From the NCBI GenBank assembly GCA_963784175.1, contig CAWAQJ010000012.1:186001-250000 (forward strand): a stretch of 64,000 nucleotides of DNA, given 5' to 3'. This document shows positions 43,252-54,852 of this stretch, piece by piece. Numbering within the stretch: the stretch's first letter is position 1; the number at the start of each line of letters is the position of its first letter. Under the pieces are notes generated by a model that made no database searches, was not told where the DNA came from, and was given only the letters and a program-made list of their open reading frames with translations. The DNA comes from JAIBJN01 sp963784175. Lineage in GTDB: Bacteria; Actinomycetota; Thermoleophilia; Gaiellales; Gaiellaceae. The translations under genes and the position numbers were made by a program.

Positions 43252-43257
43252 AGTATA
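43252..43257 (-). promoter_or_regulatory. Putative -10 for rpmH operon
   Basis: Minus strand TATACT, 44 bp before the rpmH GTG. The matching -35 is weak. Confidence 0.45.
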
Positions 43258-43437
43258 GAGGAGTGCTCCAAGGCTCCGGCGCATCGACTTCGCCCTCGAG
43301 CGTAATCCACAGCCTCGAAGGCGCATGGAAGGACGCGGGAGGCGATCTTTCCACACCTGTGGATAAGCGTGTGGAGAGGGGTAAAAGTCCTGCAAATACG
43401 CGTTTCTGTCGCTCGGCGATTTCCCCAGGCCGAGCCA

Positions 43438-43467
43438 TTGTAGGCGGCCGAGAGGCGCTGCTATAGT
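43438..43467 (+). promoter_or_regulatory. dnaA promoter
   Basis: TTGTAG (43438-43443), 18-bp spacer, TATAGT (43462-43467). This is the best two-part promoter in the window. It ends 40 bp before the dnaA GTG and follows the DnaA boxes, which fits autoregulation. Confidence 0.6.
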
Positions 43468-43507
43468 CGCCGCTTCGCAGGCGACGGCGGAGGAGCGGAA
43501 CAAGGGC

Positions 43508-44848
43508 GTGCAGCGGGCGTCAGAGCTTAGTGCGGACGCACTTTGGGGCGAGATTTCGTCCCGTTTGCGCGACGCTCTGAACGACGCGACCTACACCACC
43601 TGGTTCGCCGAGGCGGGCCTGGGCGCTGTCGACGACGACGCGTTCGTCGTGCTCGTGCCCAACGACTTCACGCGCGAGTGGATCGAGGGTCATTTCCGGG
43701 GTCTCCTGGAAGAGATCGTTCGCGACATGCTCGGCGCGGAGCGGCCGGTGAGGATCACCGTGCGCGAGCTCCAGCCGACGCGTGACGTCCGCATTCCGCC
43801 CCGGCCGGCACGGTCGCTCGAGGGCCTCAACCCGAAGTACACGTTCGACTCGTTCGTGATCGGCTCGTCGAACCGCTTCGCCCACGCCGCCGCGCTCGCG
43901 GTGGCCGAGGCGCCGGCACAGGCCTACAACCCACTCTTCATCTACGGCGGGACCGGGCTCGGCAAGACGCACCTCCTCCAGGCCGTGGCTGCCTACGTGA
44001 CCGAGCACACGGGTGACCTCTCGGCGCGCTACGTGACGAGCGAGACCTTCATGAACGACTTCATCAACTCGCTCCGCGACAAGCGCATCGAAGGCTTCAA
44101 GCAGCGCTACCGCCACTACGACGTCCTCCTGATCGACGACATCCAGTTCTTCGAGCACAAGGAGCGGATCCAGGAGGAGTTCTTCCATACCTTCAACAGC
44201 CTCTACGAGGCCGGCCGGCAGATCGTGATCTCGTCCGACCGGCCGCCGCGGGCGATCGCCACGCTCGAGTCGCGGCTGCGCTCGCGCTTCGAGTGGGGGC
44301 TGATCACGGACATCCAGCCGCCCGACCTCGAGACGCGCATCGCGATCCTGCGCAAGAAGGTGAAGACCGACGCGATCCACGTGCCCGACTCGCAGGTGCT
44401 CACCTTCATCGCGAGCCGCATCTCGACGAACATCCGCGAGCTCGAGGGCGCGCTCACGCGCGTCGTCGCGTTCTCATCGCTCACGGGCCGGCCCATGACG
44501 GTGGAGCTCGCCCAGGAGGTCCTCAAGGACGTCTTCCCGCAAGGCGAGATGCCCGAGATCTCCGTCGAGCAGATCCAGCAGACCGTCGTCGAGCGCTTCG
44601 GCATGTCGCTCCAGGAGCTGACCGGCGACCGGCGCTCGCAGGCGATCGTCTACCCGCGCCAGGTGGCCATGTACCTCTGCCGGGAGCTCACCGACAGCTC
44701 GCTTCCGAAGATCGGCAAGAAGTTCGGCGGACGCGACCACACGACGGTCATCCACGCGACGTCCAAGATCGCGAAGCTCATCCAGGAGGACAGGAACGTC
44801 TACAACCTGGTCCAAGAGCTGACGGCGCGCATCAAGCAGGCCCGTTGA
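43508..44848 (+). CDS. dnaA: Chromosomal replication initiator DnaA
   Basis: Opens oriC and recruits the helicase. 446 residues: domain I (ISSRLRDALNDATYTTWF...), a short domain II, AAA+ domain III from NPKYTFDSFVIGSSNRFAHAAA with Walker A YGGTGLGKTHLL and Walker B LLIDDIQFF, and DNA-binding domain IV with GRDHTTVIHA. GTG start with GGAGGAGC about 12 bp upstream. Domain II is much shorter than in Streptomyces. Confidence 0.98.
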   Translation: MQRASELSADALWGEISSRLRDALNDATYTTWFAEAGLGAVDDDAFVVLVPNDFTREWIEGHFRGLLEEIVRDMLGAERPVRITVRELQPTRDVRIPPRPARSLEGLNPKYTFDSFVIGSSNRFAHAAALAVAEAPAQAYNPLFIYGGTGLGKTHLLQAVAAYVTEHTGDLSARYVTSETFMNDFINSLRDKRIEGFKQRYRHYDVLLIDDIQFFEHKERIQEEFFHTFNSLYEAGRQIVISSDRPPRAIATLESRLRSRFEWGLITDIQPPDLETRIAILRKKVKTDAIHVPDSQVLTFIASRISTNIRELEGALTRVVAFSSLTGRPMTVELAQEVLKDVFPQGEMPEISVEQIQQTVVERFGMSLQELTGDRRSQAIVYPRQVAMYLCRELTDSSLPKIGKKFGGRDHTTVIHATSKIAKLIQEDRNVYNLVQELTARIKQAR

Positions 44849-45026
44849 CAACGCCTGTGGAGAACGACCCGAAGCTGGGGATCCTTTCGGCCCCCACCCT
44901 GCGCCTGTGGAACACACCGACTTCTCCCCAGGTCCTGTCCACCGTGGACGACCAGTATCCAAGCCGAAACGCGACGTCTTCCCCGTCGTTCACACTGCTT
45001 ACTACTACGACAAGGTTTTTCTTTAA
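44849..45026. other. dnaA-dnaN intergenic region with further DnaA-like boxes
   Basis: 178 bp. TGTGGAGAA (44856-44864, 8/9 reverse box) and TGTGGAACA (44906-44914, 7/9) recur in the same orientation, followed by an AT-rich stretch (about 44995-45026, including GGTTTTTCTTTAAATG) that could be the unwinding element or the dnaN leader. Confidence 0.55.
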
Positions 45027-46166
45027 ATGAGTTCCATGGATACCGTAACCCTCACCTCGATGAAAGTCGTATGCGGAAAGGACGAGCTCGCTGAGAAGCT
45101 CGGTGTGGTCGGCCGTGGGGTGTCGACGCGCACGAGCGTGCAGATCCTCGCCGGGATCATGGTGCGCGCAGCCGGAGGAAGGCTTCACCTCAGTGCGACC
45201 GACATGGAGATCTCCGTGCGCGACTCGCTCGAGGCGCAGGTCGAAGAGGAAGGCGCCGTGGTCGTTCCCGGCCGGCTCCTGGTCGACATCGTGCGCCTGC
45301 TTCCGGCCGGCGAGGTCACATTGGAGCATCGCGCTGACGAGGGCGTCGCGCGCCTGACCTGCGGCTCTGCCTCGTACCAGTTGAACACCTACGCGGCCGA
45401 GGACTTCCCGCGCCTGCCCGAGATCGAGCCCGAGAGCGCGTTCACGGTCGAGCGGGAGGCCTTCCTCGACACCATTTCGCGTGTGGGCCGCTCCGCTTCC
45501 CGCGACGAGTCGCGCCCTGTGCTCACGGGCATCCTCGTTCGCTTCGAGGGCGACAAGCTCGTGATGGCCGCGACCGACTCCTACCGGCTGAGCGTCAAGG
45601 AGACGACGCTTCCGACCGGCCCGGGCCTCGAGCTCGAGGCGATCGTGCCGGCGCGGGCGCTGCAGGAGCTCGCGCGTGTCGGCCAGAACGCGGAGAGCGA
45701 TTCCGTCGAGGTCGGCGTCCAGGAGAACCAGATCGTCTTCGGAGTCGACGGCGTCTGGCTGACGGCCCGCCGGATCGACGGACAGTTCCCGAACTACAAG
45801 CAGCTCCTGCCGGAGCAGTTCGACGCCGAGGTGCAGCTGCCGCGCGAGGAGCTGCTCGACGTCGTGCGTCGCACCGGTCTCCTTGCCCAGCGGAAGTCCC
45901 CGCTGCGGCTGCGCTTCGCGGAGGGCGAGCTCACGGTCTCCGCGCAGACTCAGGACGTCGGCGAGGCCCGTGAGTCGCTGCCGGTCGGCTACGACGGCGA
46001 AGCGATGGAGATCGGGTTCAACGCGGAGTTCCTTCGCGACGGCCTCGAATCGGTCACCGACGACACCGTCCGCATCAAGCTCATCAGCCCGTTGCGACCC
46101 GGGCTGCTCCACGGCGAGAACGACGACTTTCTCTACCTGATCATGCCGATCAGGCTGGCCGGCTGA
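45027..46166 (+). CDS. dnaN: DNA polymerase III beta sliding clamp
   Basis: 379 residues, three clamp domains; KVVCGKDELAEKLGVVGRGVSTR near the start, RLPEIEPESAF, SRDESRPVLTGILV, ATDSYRLSVKE, IDGQFPNYKQLLP and the C-terminal LLHGENDDFLYLIMPIRL. The start may be ATG 45027, 45036 or 45060; no site has a strong Shine-Dalgarno. Its TGA overlaps the CTG start of recF. Confidence 0.97.
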   Translation: MSSMDTVTLTSMKVVCGKDELAEKLGVVGRGVSTRTSVQILAGIMVRAAGGRLHLSATDMEISVRDSLEAQVEEEGAVVVPGRLLVDIVRLLPAGEVTLEHRADEGVARLTCGSASYQLNTYAAEDFPRLPEIEPESAFTVEREAFLDTISRVGRSASRDESRPVLTGILVRFEGDKLVMAATDSYRLSVKETTLPTGPGLELEAIVPARALQELARVGQNAESDSVEVGVQENQIVFGVDGVWLTARRIDGQFPNYKQLLPEQFDAEVQLPREELLDVVRRTGLLAQRKSPLRLRFAEGELTVSAQTQDVGEARESLPVGYDGEAMEIGFNAEFLRDGLESVTDDTVRIKLISPLRPGLLHGENDDFLYLIMPIRLAG

Positions 46167-47245
46167 TCGTCGCGCGGGTCTCGCTCCGGAGCTTTCGCTC
46201 GTACGCCGCGCTCGACCTCGAGCTTCGCGAAGGCCTCGTCGTCGTGGTCGGCCCGAACGGCGTCGGCAAGACGAACCTCCTCGAGGCGCTGCACGTCGGC
46301 GCGCAGGGGTTCTCCCCGCGGACGCGCTCGGAGCCCCGTCTCGTTCGCTTCGGCGATCAGGCGGCGCGGGTGCGGATCGAGGGCGCCGAGGCCGGAGCCC
46401 CTGTCGATGCGGAGGTGACGATCGCCCCGGGTGAGGGCAAGCGCATCAGGCTGAACGGCGCGGCGCTCGACTCGGCAGAAGAGCTTCGCCTGCGACTCAC
46501 GGCGCTCGTCTTCGTGCCGGACCGCCTCGCCGTGGTCAAGGGCGGCCCCGCCGTCCGCCGGGCCTACGTCGACCGGATGCTGGGCCGCGTCTTTCCGGCC
46601 CGCGCGTCGCTTCCAGGCGAGTACGGTCGCGCCCTCGCGCAGCGCAACGAGGCCCTGCGCCGGGCCCGCGCCGGCGTCTCCACCAGGGATGCCGTGACGC
46701 CGTGGACGGAGCAGGTCGCCTCGCTCGGCGCGCACCTCGACATCGCGCGGAGGGAGCTCGTCGACCTGCTGGCGCCCGGCTTCGTGGAGCACGCAGGCCT
46801 GCTCGGCCTCGCGGAGGGACGCCTGGCCTACGAGGCGGACCCGCTCACCCTCGCCGATCTCGACGCGAGGCTCGACCGCGACCTCGAGCGCGGGACCACG
46901 GGAGCCGGCCCTCACCTCCGGGACGTGGCGATCCGCGCCGGCGACCGGGACCTCCGCAGCTTCGGGTCGCAGGGGGAACAGCGCACGGCGGTTCTCGGGC
47001 TGCTTCTGGCCGAGGCCTCTGCACTCGCAGATCTCCGCGGTGCGCCTCCACTCCTGCTCCTCGACGACGTGCTCAGCGAGCTCGACGCCGACCGCAGGCG
47101 TGCCCTTCTGGCGGCTCTGCCGCCGGGCGGGCAGACACTCGTCAGCGCCACGAGCGTGGCCGCGCTTCCCGACCTGGCGCCGGAGCCCGCTCTGGTCGTC
47201 GAGGTGCGGCGTGAGGACGGCGCCAGCGTGGCGGAGGCTGCGTGA
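46163..47245 (+). CDS. recF: RecF recombination ATPase, apparent CTG start
   Basis: SMC-like ATPase that loads RecA at gaps with RecO and RecR. 360 residues: ARVSLRSFRSYAALDLEL, Walker A GPNGVGKTNLLEALH, LNGAAL...FVPDRLAVVKGGPAVRRAYVD, signature FGSQGEQRTAVLGLLLAEA and Walker B PLLLLDDVLSELD. The first standard start is GTG 46244, inside the strand before Walker A and too late. CTG 46163 overlaps the dnaN stop as CTGA and gives the normal N-terminus. No ATG/GTG/TTG exists in frame between the preceding stop and 46244. Confidence 0.93.
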   Translation: MIVARVSLRSFRSYAALDLELREGLVVVVGPNGVGKTNLLEALHVGAQGFSPRTRSEPRLVRFGDQAARVRIEGAEAGAPVDAEVTIAPGEGKRIRLNGAALDSAEELRLRLTALVFVPDRLAVVKGGPAVRRAYVDRMLGRVFPARASLPGEYGRALAQRNEALRRARAGVSTRDAVTPWTEQVASLGAHLDIARRELVDLLAPGFVEHAGLLGLAEGRLAYEADPLTLADLDARLDRDLERGTTGAGPHLRDVAIRAGDRDLRSFGSQGEQRTAVLGLLLAEASALADLRGAPPLLLLDDVLSELDADRRRALLAALPPGGQTLVSATSVAALPDLAPEPALVVEVRREDGASVAEAA

Positions 47246-47724
47246 GAGGGCTGGAGCCACTCGGCAAGGGCGTACGGCGTGAACTCGACCGCCTCGGGCC
47301 CGCCGGCGCGATCGCGGACGTCGTCGCAGTTTGGCCCGACGCGGTCGGCCCGGCGATCGCTGCGAATGCGTGGCCGGCACGCATCGCCCGGGACGGGACC
47401 CTGCACGTGGCGACGAAGTCGAGCACGTGGGCCTTCGAGCTGACGCAGCTGAGCGCGACGATCCAGGAGCGGCTGGCGACCGCCCTCGAGTCGTCCGCGC
47501 CGACCTCGCTGCGCTTCGCTCCCGGGCGTCTGCCCGAGCCCGGCGGCGAGGGTGTGGAGGATCGCGAACGGACCGTGCCAACTCCGTCGCCGGCTGCCGT
47601 CGCCGCCGGTGAGGAGATCGCCTCGGCGATCGGCGATCCGACGCTTCGAGAGGCGGTCGCGAGGGCTGCGGCAGCTAGTCTTGGAGCGGCGGAAGCCGAG
47701 CCGTCCGACCGTCCGTTCTGGTAG
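47242..47724 (+). CDS. DUF721/DciA-like protein
   Basis: 160 residues of the DUF721 family, located as usual between recF and gyrB. Core: IADVVAVWPDAVGPAIAANAWPARIARDGTLHVATKSSTWAFELTQL, the KH-like fold. Members named DciA help load the replicative helicase DnaB, which would fit the place next to dnaA/dnaN. The C-terminal half is Pro/Ala/Glu-rich. GTG start overlaps the recF stop as GTGA. Confidence 0.8.
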   Translation: MRGLEPLGKGVRRELDRLGPAGAIADVVAVWPDAVGPAIAANAWPARIARDGTLHVATKSSTWAFELTQLSATIQERLATALESSAPTSLRFAPGRLPEPGGEGVEDRERTVPTPSPAAVAAGEEIASAIGDPTLREAVARAAAASLGAAEAEPSDRPFW

Positions 47725-47738
47725 ACTGCCTCTAGGAC

Positions 47739-47765
47739 AAAAATCCCCCAGGAGCAGGGATTTTT
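47739..47765 (+). promoter_or_regulatory. Terminator-like hairpin carrying the gyrB ribosome-binding site
   Basis: AAAAATCCC (47739-47747) pairs with GGGATTTTT (47757-47765) around loop CCAGGAGCA, and the T run continues to 47767, just before ATG 47768. The AGGAG in the loop and AGGGA in the 3' arm are the only Shine-Dalgarno candidates. The RNA could therefore stop transcription or hide the site. A possible -10 TAGACT is at 47722-47727. Confidence 0.6.
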
Positions 47766-47767
47766 TT

Positions 47768-50150
<2,383 letters not shown>

Positions 50151-50158
<8 letters not shown>

Positions 50159-52751
50159 CGTCGAGCCGCTCGGCGCCGGCCGCATCGAAGCGCGCGAGCT
50201 CGAGCAGGAGATGCGCTCGAGCTTCCTCGACTACGCGATGAGCGTGATCGTGGCGCGGGCGCTGCCCGACGTACGCGACGGCCTCAAGCCCGTGCACCGG
50301 CGCGTGCTGTTCGGGATGAACGAGGCCGGGATGCAGCCGAACCGGCCGTACAAGAAGTGCGCGCGCATCGTCGGCGACGTGATGGGCTCGTACCACCCGC
50401 ACGGCGACACGGCGATCTACGACACGCTCGTGCGCCTCGCGCAGCCGTTCTCCCTGCGCTATCCGCTCGTAGACGGTCAGGGCAACTTCGGGAACATCGA
50501 CGACTACCCGGCGGCGGCGATGCGCTACACGGAGTGCCGGCTCACCCGGCTCGCCACCGAGATGCTGCGTGACATCGAGGCCGACACCGTCGACTTCGTC
50601 CCCAACTACGACGAGTCGCGGAAAGAGCCCTCCGTCCTGCCGGCGCGGTTCCCGAACCTGCTTGTGAACGGCTCCTCTGGGATCGCCGTCGGGATGGCGA
50701 CCAACATCCCGCCGCACAACCTCTCCGAGGTCATCGACGGGGTCATCGCGATGATCGACGACCCCGACATCGACGTCGAGGGGCTCAGCCGCCACATCAA
50801 GGGCCCCGACTTCCCGACGAGCGCGATCATCGTCGGCCGCAGCGGGATCAAGGATGCGTACCGCTCGGGCCGCGGCCGCGTCGTCATGCGCGCCCGCGCC
50901 CACGTCGAGGAGCTGCGCGGAGGCCGTACGGCGGTCGTCGTCAACGAGCTTCCGTACGGCGTCAAGAAGGGCGGCGACACCGGTGTCATCAAGAAGATCG
51001 CCGACCTGGTCAACGACAAGGTCCTCACCGAGGTCGCCGACCTCCGCGACCTCTCGGACAAGAGCGGGATGCGCATCGAGATCCACCTCAAGCGCGACTG
51101 CGTCCCGCAGGTCGCCCTCAACAAGCTCTACAAGCACACCCAGCTCCAGACGACGTTCGGCTACAACGCCGTCGCGCTGGTCGAGGGCGTGCCGCGGACG
51201 CTCTCGCTGCTCGAGATGGTGCGCCACTACCTCGACTTCCAGCGCGAGGTCGTCACCCGGCGCTCGAAGCACGAGCTGCGCAAGGCCGAGGAGCGCGCCC
51301 ACGTCCTCGAGGGCTATCTCATCGCTCTCGAGAACCTCGACGCGGTCATCGCGCTCATCCGAGCCTCCGCCGACCCCGACGAGGCGCGCCAGGGCCTGCA
51401 GGAGACCTTCGGGCTCTCCGAGATCCAGGCCCAGGCGATCCTCGACCTTCGCCTCCAGCGCCTCACCGGCCTGGAGCGGAAGCGCATCGAGGACGAGTTC
51501 GCCGACCTCCGGGAGCGCATCGCGGAGCTGCGCGGGATTCTGTCGGACGAGGCCAAGATCGACGGCCTGATCCGCGACGAGCTGCTCGAGATCAAGCAGA
51601 TCTACGGGCGCCAGGACGAGCGCCGGACGGAGATCGTCGCCGCGGAGGAGGAGCTCGAGCTCGAGGACCTCATCGCCGAGGAGGACATGGTCGTCGCGGT
51701 CACGCGCTCGGGCTACATCAAGCGCCTGCCCGTCGACACCTACCGCGAGCAGCGCCGCGGCGGAATCGGTGTCATGGGCATGGACCTGAAGGAGGACGAC
51801 TACATCCAGCACCTCGTCGTCGCCTCCACGCACGACTACCTGCTCTTCTTCACCTCGGTCGGGAAGATCTATCGCCTGAAGGTGCACGAGCTCCCGCTCG
51901 GCAGCCGCCAGTCGAAGGGGCGGGCGATCGTCAACCTGCTCCCGCTCGCACAGGGCGAGTCCGTGCGGACGCTCATTGCGACGCGCGAGTTCAAGGAGGC
52001 CGAGTACCTCGTCCTCGCGACGAAGAAGGGCACCGTCAAGAAGACGCGCTTCGCCGAGTACAACACGCCGCTCAAGGCCGACGGCATCATCGCGATCAAG
52101 CTCCGCGACGACGACGAGCTCGTCGCCGTGCTGCACTCGTCGGGCGAGGACGACATCCTCATGGTCTCCCGCAAGGGCCAGGCGATCCGCTTCCACGAGA
52201 AGGAGGCGCGGCCGATGGGCCGGGCGACGGAGGGCGTGCGGGGCATGCGGCTGCGGTCGGGCGACGAGGTCATCGCCGCGACCATCGCGCGCAACGACGC
52301 GGACCTGCTCGTCGTGACGGAGAACGGCTTCGGCAAGCGCACGCGGATCGACCAGTATCCGACCAAGGGCCGCGGCGGCCTCGGGGTCAAGACGGTGCAG
52401 CTGACGGAGGCCCGCGGGCAGCTCGCCGGCTCGCTGGTCGTCCTCGAGGGCGATCAGGTGATGCTCATCTCCACGGGCGGGACGGTCATCCGGGTTCCGA
52501 GCGGCGGCATCAAGCGCAGCGGACGGTCGACCCAGGGCGTGATCGTCATGCGCCTCCGCGACGGCGAGCAGGTCTCGACGCTGACCGGGGTCGTCGAGCA
52601 GGAGAACGGCGACATTCCGGAGGGCGTCGAAGGCGAGGTGCCGGTCGTAGTGGACGCTGAGGGCGGAGAGTCGGCTGCGGAAGAGCTCACCGAGGACGAG
52701 CCCGCAGAGGACGACGAGCCGGTCGACGACGAGACCGAGCCGGCCGCCTAG
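50151..52751 (+). CDS. gyrA: DNA gyrase subunit A
   Basis: 866 residues. Breakage-reunion domain with catalytic Tyr126 in AAAMRYTECRL; the residue two after Thr is Cys where Ala is usual. The quinolone region reads HPHGDTAIYDTLVR (Thr at the E. coli Ser83 place). The C-terminal pinwheel contains the GyrA box QRRGGIG near residue 540 and six blades, then a strongly acidic tail (last 35 residues). Partner of GyrB. Confidence 0.98.
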
Positions 52752-52757
52752 GCGAGC

Positions 52758-53069
52758 ATGCCCCCAGCGCGTCGCCCGGAGGACCTGCTGGAGCCGGTCG
52801 ACGTCGTTCGCCACCTCCGCAAGCTCGATCTCTCGCTCGGCCAGGTCTGCCGGGTTGCCGGCGTGACGAAGATGCAGCTCGACTACTGGACGACGAAGGC
52901 GCGCATCCCGACGAAGGGCAAGAAGCAGCGCCTCTACGACCTCGACGCGGTCGAGACGGTCATGCTCATCAAGCAGGGCAAGGACAAGGGCCTCTCGTTG
53001 CAGACCGCCATCGAGGCCGCCCAGCGCTTCAAGGCCGGCCGCGCGTCGCGGATCCCGCGCCGGAACTAG
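52758..53069 (+). CDS. MerR-type helix-turn-helix protein
   Basis: 103 residues resembling the DNA-binding half of MerR regulators: LSLGQVCRVAGVTKMQLDYWTTKARIPTKGKKQRLYDLDAVETVMLIKQGKDKGLSLQTAIEAA. No effector domain. Starts 6 bp after gyrA, so it belongs to the gyrase operon, where it might regulate these genes; that is inference. Ends in a CTAG shared with the opposing galT stop. Confidence 0.8.
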   Translation: MPPARRPEDLLEPVDVVRHLRKLDLSLGQVCRVAGVTKMQLDYWTTKARIPTKGKKQRLYDLDAVETVMLIKQGKDKGLSLQTAIEAAQRFKAGRASRIPRRN

Positions 53070-54034
53070 GACTCGCGGAGAACGCCGGCGGCCGACTCGG
53101 GCGCCAGCGTGTTCACGAAGTAGCCGGCGCCGAGCTCGATGCCGGCGAGCACTCCGAGGCGCGGGAGGATCTCCAGGTGCCAGTGCCCGCCTGCGTGCAG
53201 CCAGATGTTCAGCGAGACGGGGCCCTCGTTGACCCGTAGCCGGCGGACTCCCTCGGCCGCGATCACGAGCGCAGCTCCCAGCCGGTCGCTGATGAACGGG
53301 TCCTCCTCGCACTCGAGTGGAGCGGCCAGCATCTCGTACGGCTGCCGGCCGGCGAATGGACAGAGCAGGATGATGCCGTCGCGCTCCTCGACGACCCGCA
53401 TCCTCTGTGAGCGCTCCTCCTGGAGAACCTCGCAGAGCACGCAGCCGCCGGAGGCTTTCAGGAGCGCGTGTTCCTGCGCGACGAGCGGGGGCACCTCCTC
53501 CAGCCACACGAGCTGCGAGTGGCTGTGCGGGAGGCTTGCGCCCGCGCCCGCCCCCTCGTTGACGAGGGCGTGGACATAGGCGAAGCCGGCCTCGCGGGCC
53601 GCCTCGGCGCGGGCCTGCCACGCTTCGGCGACCAGTTCGAGCTCGCGGACGCCGAGGTCGGCGATCGTCCGCACATGGCGAGGGGAGTGAACGACGACCT
53701 CCTGCCGTCCGACGGCGGCTCGCCGTGCGAGCAGGCCGTCCGGGCGATCGCCGTCGCGAAGCCACGGCCCGAACGCCGGGAACTTGTTGGGGACGACGCG
53801 TACCCGCCAGCCGGGCGTGTCCGGCGGGCGCCCCGGCGGCCCGATGGCGAACGTCTCCGGCGGCGTCGCCGTCTCGCGGCCCTCGTCGAACGGACAGCCG
53901 ACGGGGTCGTCGTCGGCGTCCTGGCCGGCTGCGCGGGGAGCGCCCGGCCGGCGCGCGCGGGAAGGCGCGACCACGACCCAGCGGCCCGAGAGCGGGTCGC
54001 GGCGCAGCTCGGGAGGCGAGTGGTGCTCTGTCAG
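53066..54034 (-). CDS. galT: Galactose-1-phosphate uridylyltransferase-like protein, apparent CTG start
   Basis: HIT-superfamily nucleotidyltransferase of the Leloir pathway type. 322 residues: LRRDPLSGRWVVVAPSRARRP, VVPNKFPAF, EVVVHSPRHV, and the active-site segment GASLPHSHSQLVWLEEVPP; Cys pairs in GCPF and GCVLCEV suggest zinc. The frame has no ATG/GTG/TTG between the slipin stop and the conserved LRRDPLSGRW; CTG 54034, 2 bp after the slipin TAG, is the likely start. ADP-glucose phosphorylases are close relatives. Confidence 0.82.
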   Translation of the reverse strand: MTEHHSPPELRRDPLSGRWVVVAPSRARRPGAPRAAGQDADDDPVGCPFDEGRETATPPETFAIGPPGRPPDTPGWRVRVVPNKFPAFGPWLRDGDRPDGLLARRAAVGRQEVVVHSPRHVRTIADLGVRELELVAEAWQARAEAAREAGFAYVHALVNEGAGAGASLPHSHSQLVWLEEVPPLVAQEHALLKASGGCVLCEVLQEERSQRMRVVEERDGIILLCPFAGRQPYEMLAAPLECEEDPFISDRLGAALVIAAEGVRRLRVNEGPVSLNIWLHAGGHWHLEILPRLGVLAGIELGAGYFVNTLAPESAAGVLRES

Positions 54035-54036
54035 GC

Positions 54037-54798
54037 CTAGCTCTCGCCCTTGTTGAGGAACGGGCGAAGGAGCTCGAGGGGCAGCGGGAGGATCATCGTC
54101 GTCGACCGCTCGCTGGAGATCTCGAGCATCGTCTGGAGGAACCGCAGCTGCAGTGCGATCGGGTTCTCCGCCATGACGTTGGCGGCGTCCTTGAGGCGCT
54201 CGGAGGCCTGGAACTCGCCCTCGGCTGCGATCACCTTTGCGCGCCGCTCGCGCTCGGCCTCGGCCTGGCGGGCCATCGCGCGCTGCATACCGCTCGGGAT
54301 CTCGACGTCCTTGACCTCGACGATGGAGACCTTGATGCCCCAGGGCGACGTCGCCTCGTCGATGATCTCCTGGAGGATCACGTTGATCTTGTCGCGCTCG
54401 GAGAGGAGCTCGTCGAGCACGTGCTGGCCGAGCACGCTCCGCAGCGTCGTCTGCGCGATCTGCGACGTGGCGACCATGTAGTTCTCGACCTGCACGATCG
54501 CCCGCTCGGGATCGATGATCCGGAAGTACGCGACCGCGTTCACGCGGACGGGGACGTTGTCCTTGGTGATGACCTCCTGCGGCGGGATGTTCAGAGTCAC
54601 CGTCCGCAGGTCGACCCGCACCATCTTGTCGACGATGGGGATGAGGAAGAAGAGGCCCGGCCCGCGCGGCGGCGAGTTGAGGCGGCCCAGCCGGAAGATC
54701 ACGCCCCGCTCGTACTCCCGTGTGATCCGGACCGACGCCGAGATCAGGAAGATCAGGAGGACTGCGACTACGGCGACGGCGATCAGAGCGGCGGTCAT
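54037..54798 (-). CDS. Slipin/stomatin-family SPFH protein
   Basis: 253 residues: N-terminal membrane anchor (about 4-22), SPFH domain (REYERGVIFRLGR...GPGLFFLIPIVDKMVRVDLRT), and a helical region with QAEAERERRAKVIAAEGE. Forms membrane microdomain oligomers and usually partners the NfeD protease encoded just upstream (54 bp gap), which cleaves slipins in archaea. Confidence 0.92.
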   Translation of the reverse strand: MTAALIAVAVVAVLLIFLISASVRITREYERGVIFRLGRLNSPPRGPGLFFLIPIVDKMVRVDLRTVTLNIPPQEVITKDNVPVRVNAVAYFRIIDPERAIVQVENYMVATSQIAQTTLRSVLGQHVLDELLSERDKINVILQEIIDEATSPWGIKVSIVEVKDVEIPSGMQRAMARQAEAERERRAKVIAAEGEFQASERLKDAANVMAENPIALQLRFLQTMLEISSERSTTMILPLPLELLRPFLNKGES

Positions 54799-54852
54799 CG
54801 AGCTCCTTTCGGGCTGGGCCAGAGAATCCTACGGCACCGCGGGTGGCGCAGG

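Larger units (their letters stand above)
43208..43507. other. oriC candidate region between rpmH and dnaA
   Basis: 300 bp with no gene. It holds DnaA-box-like sites: 43303-43311 (TAATCCACA, 8/9 to TTATCCACA), 43347-43355 (CTTTCCACA, 7/9), 43358-43366 (TGTGGATAA, perfect, reverse) and 43370-43378 (TGTGGAGAG, 7/9, reverse). The middle two face each other 2 bp apart. The switch of gene direction is here too. Promoters for rpmH and dnaA flank the boxes. Confidence 0.75.
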
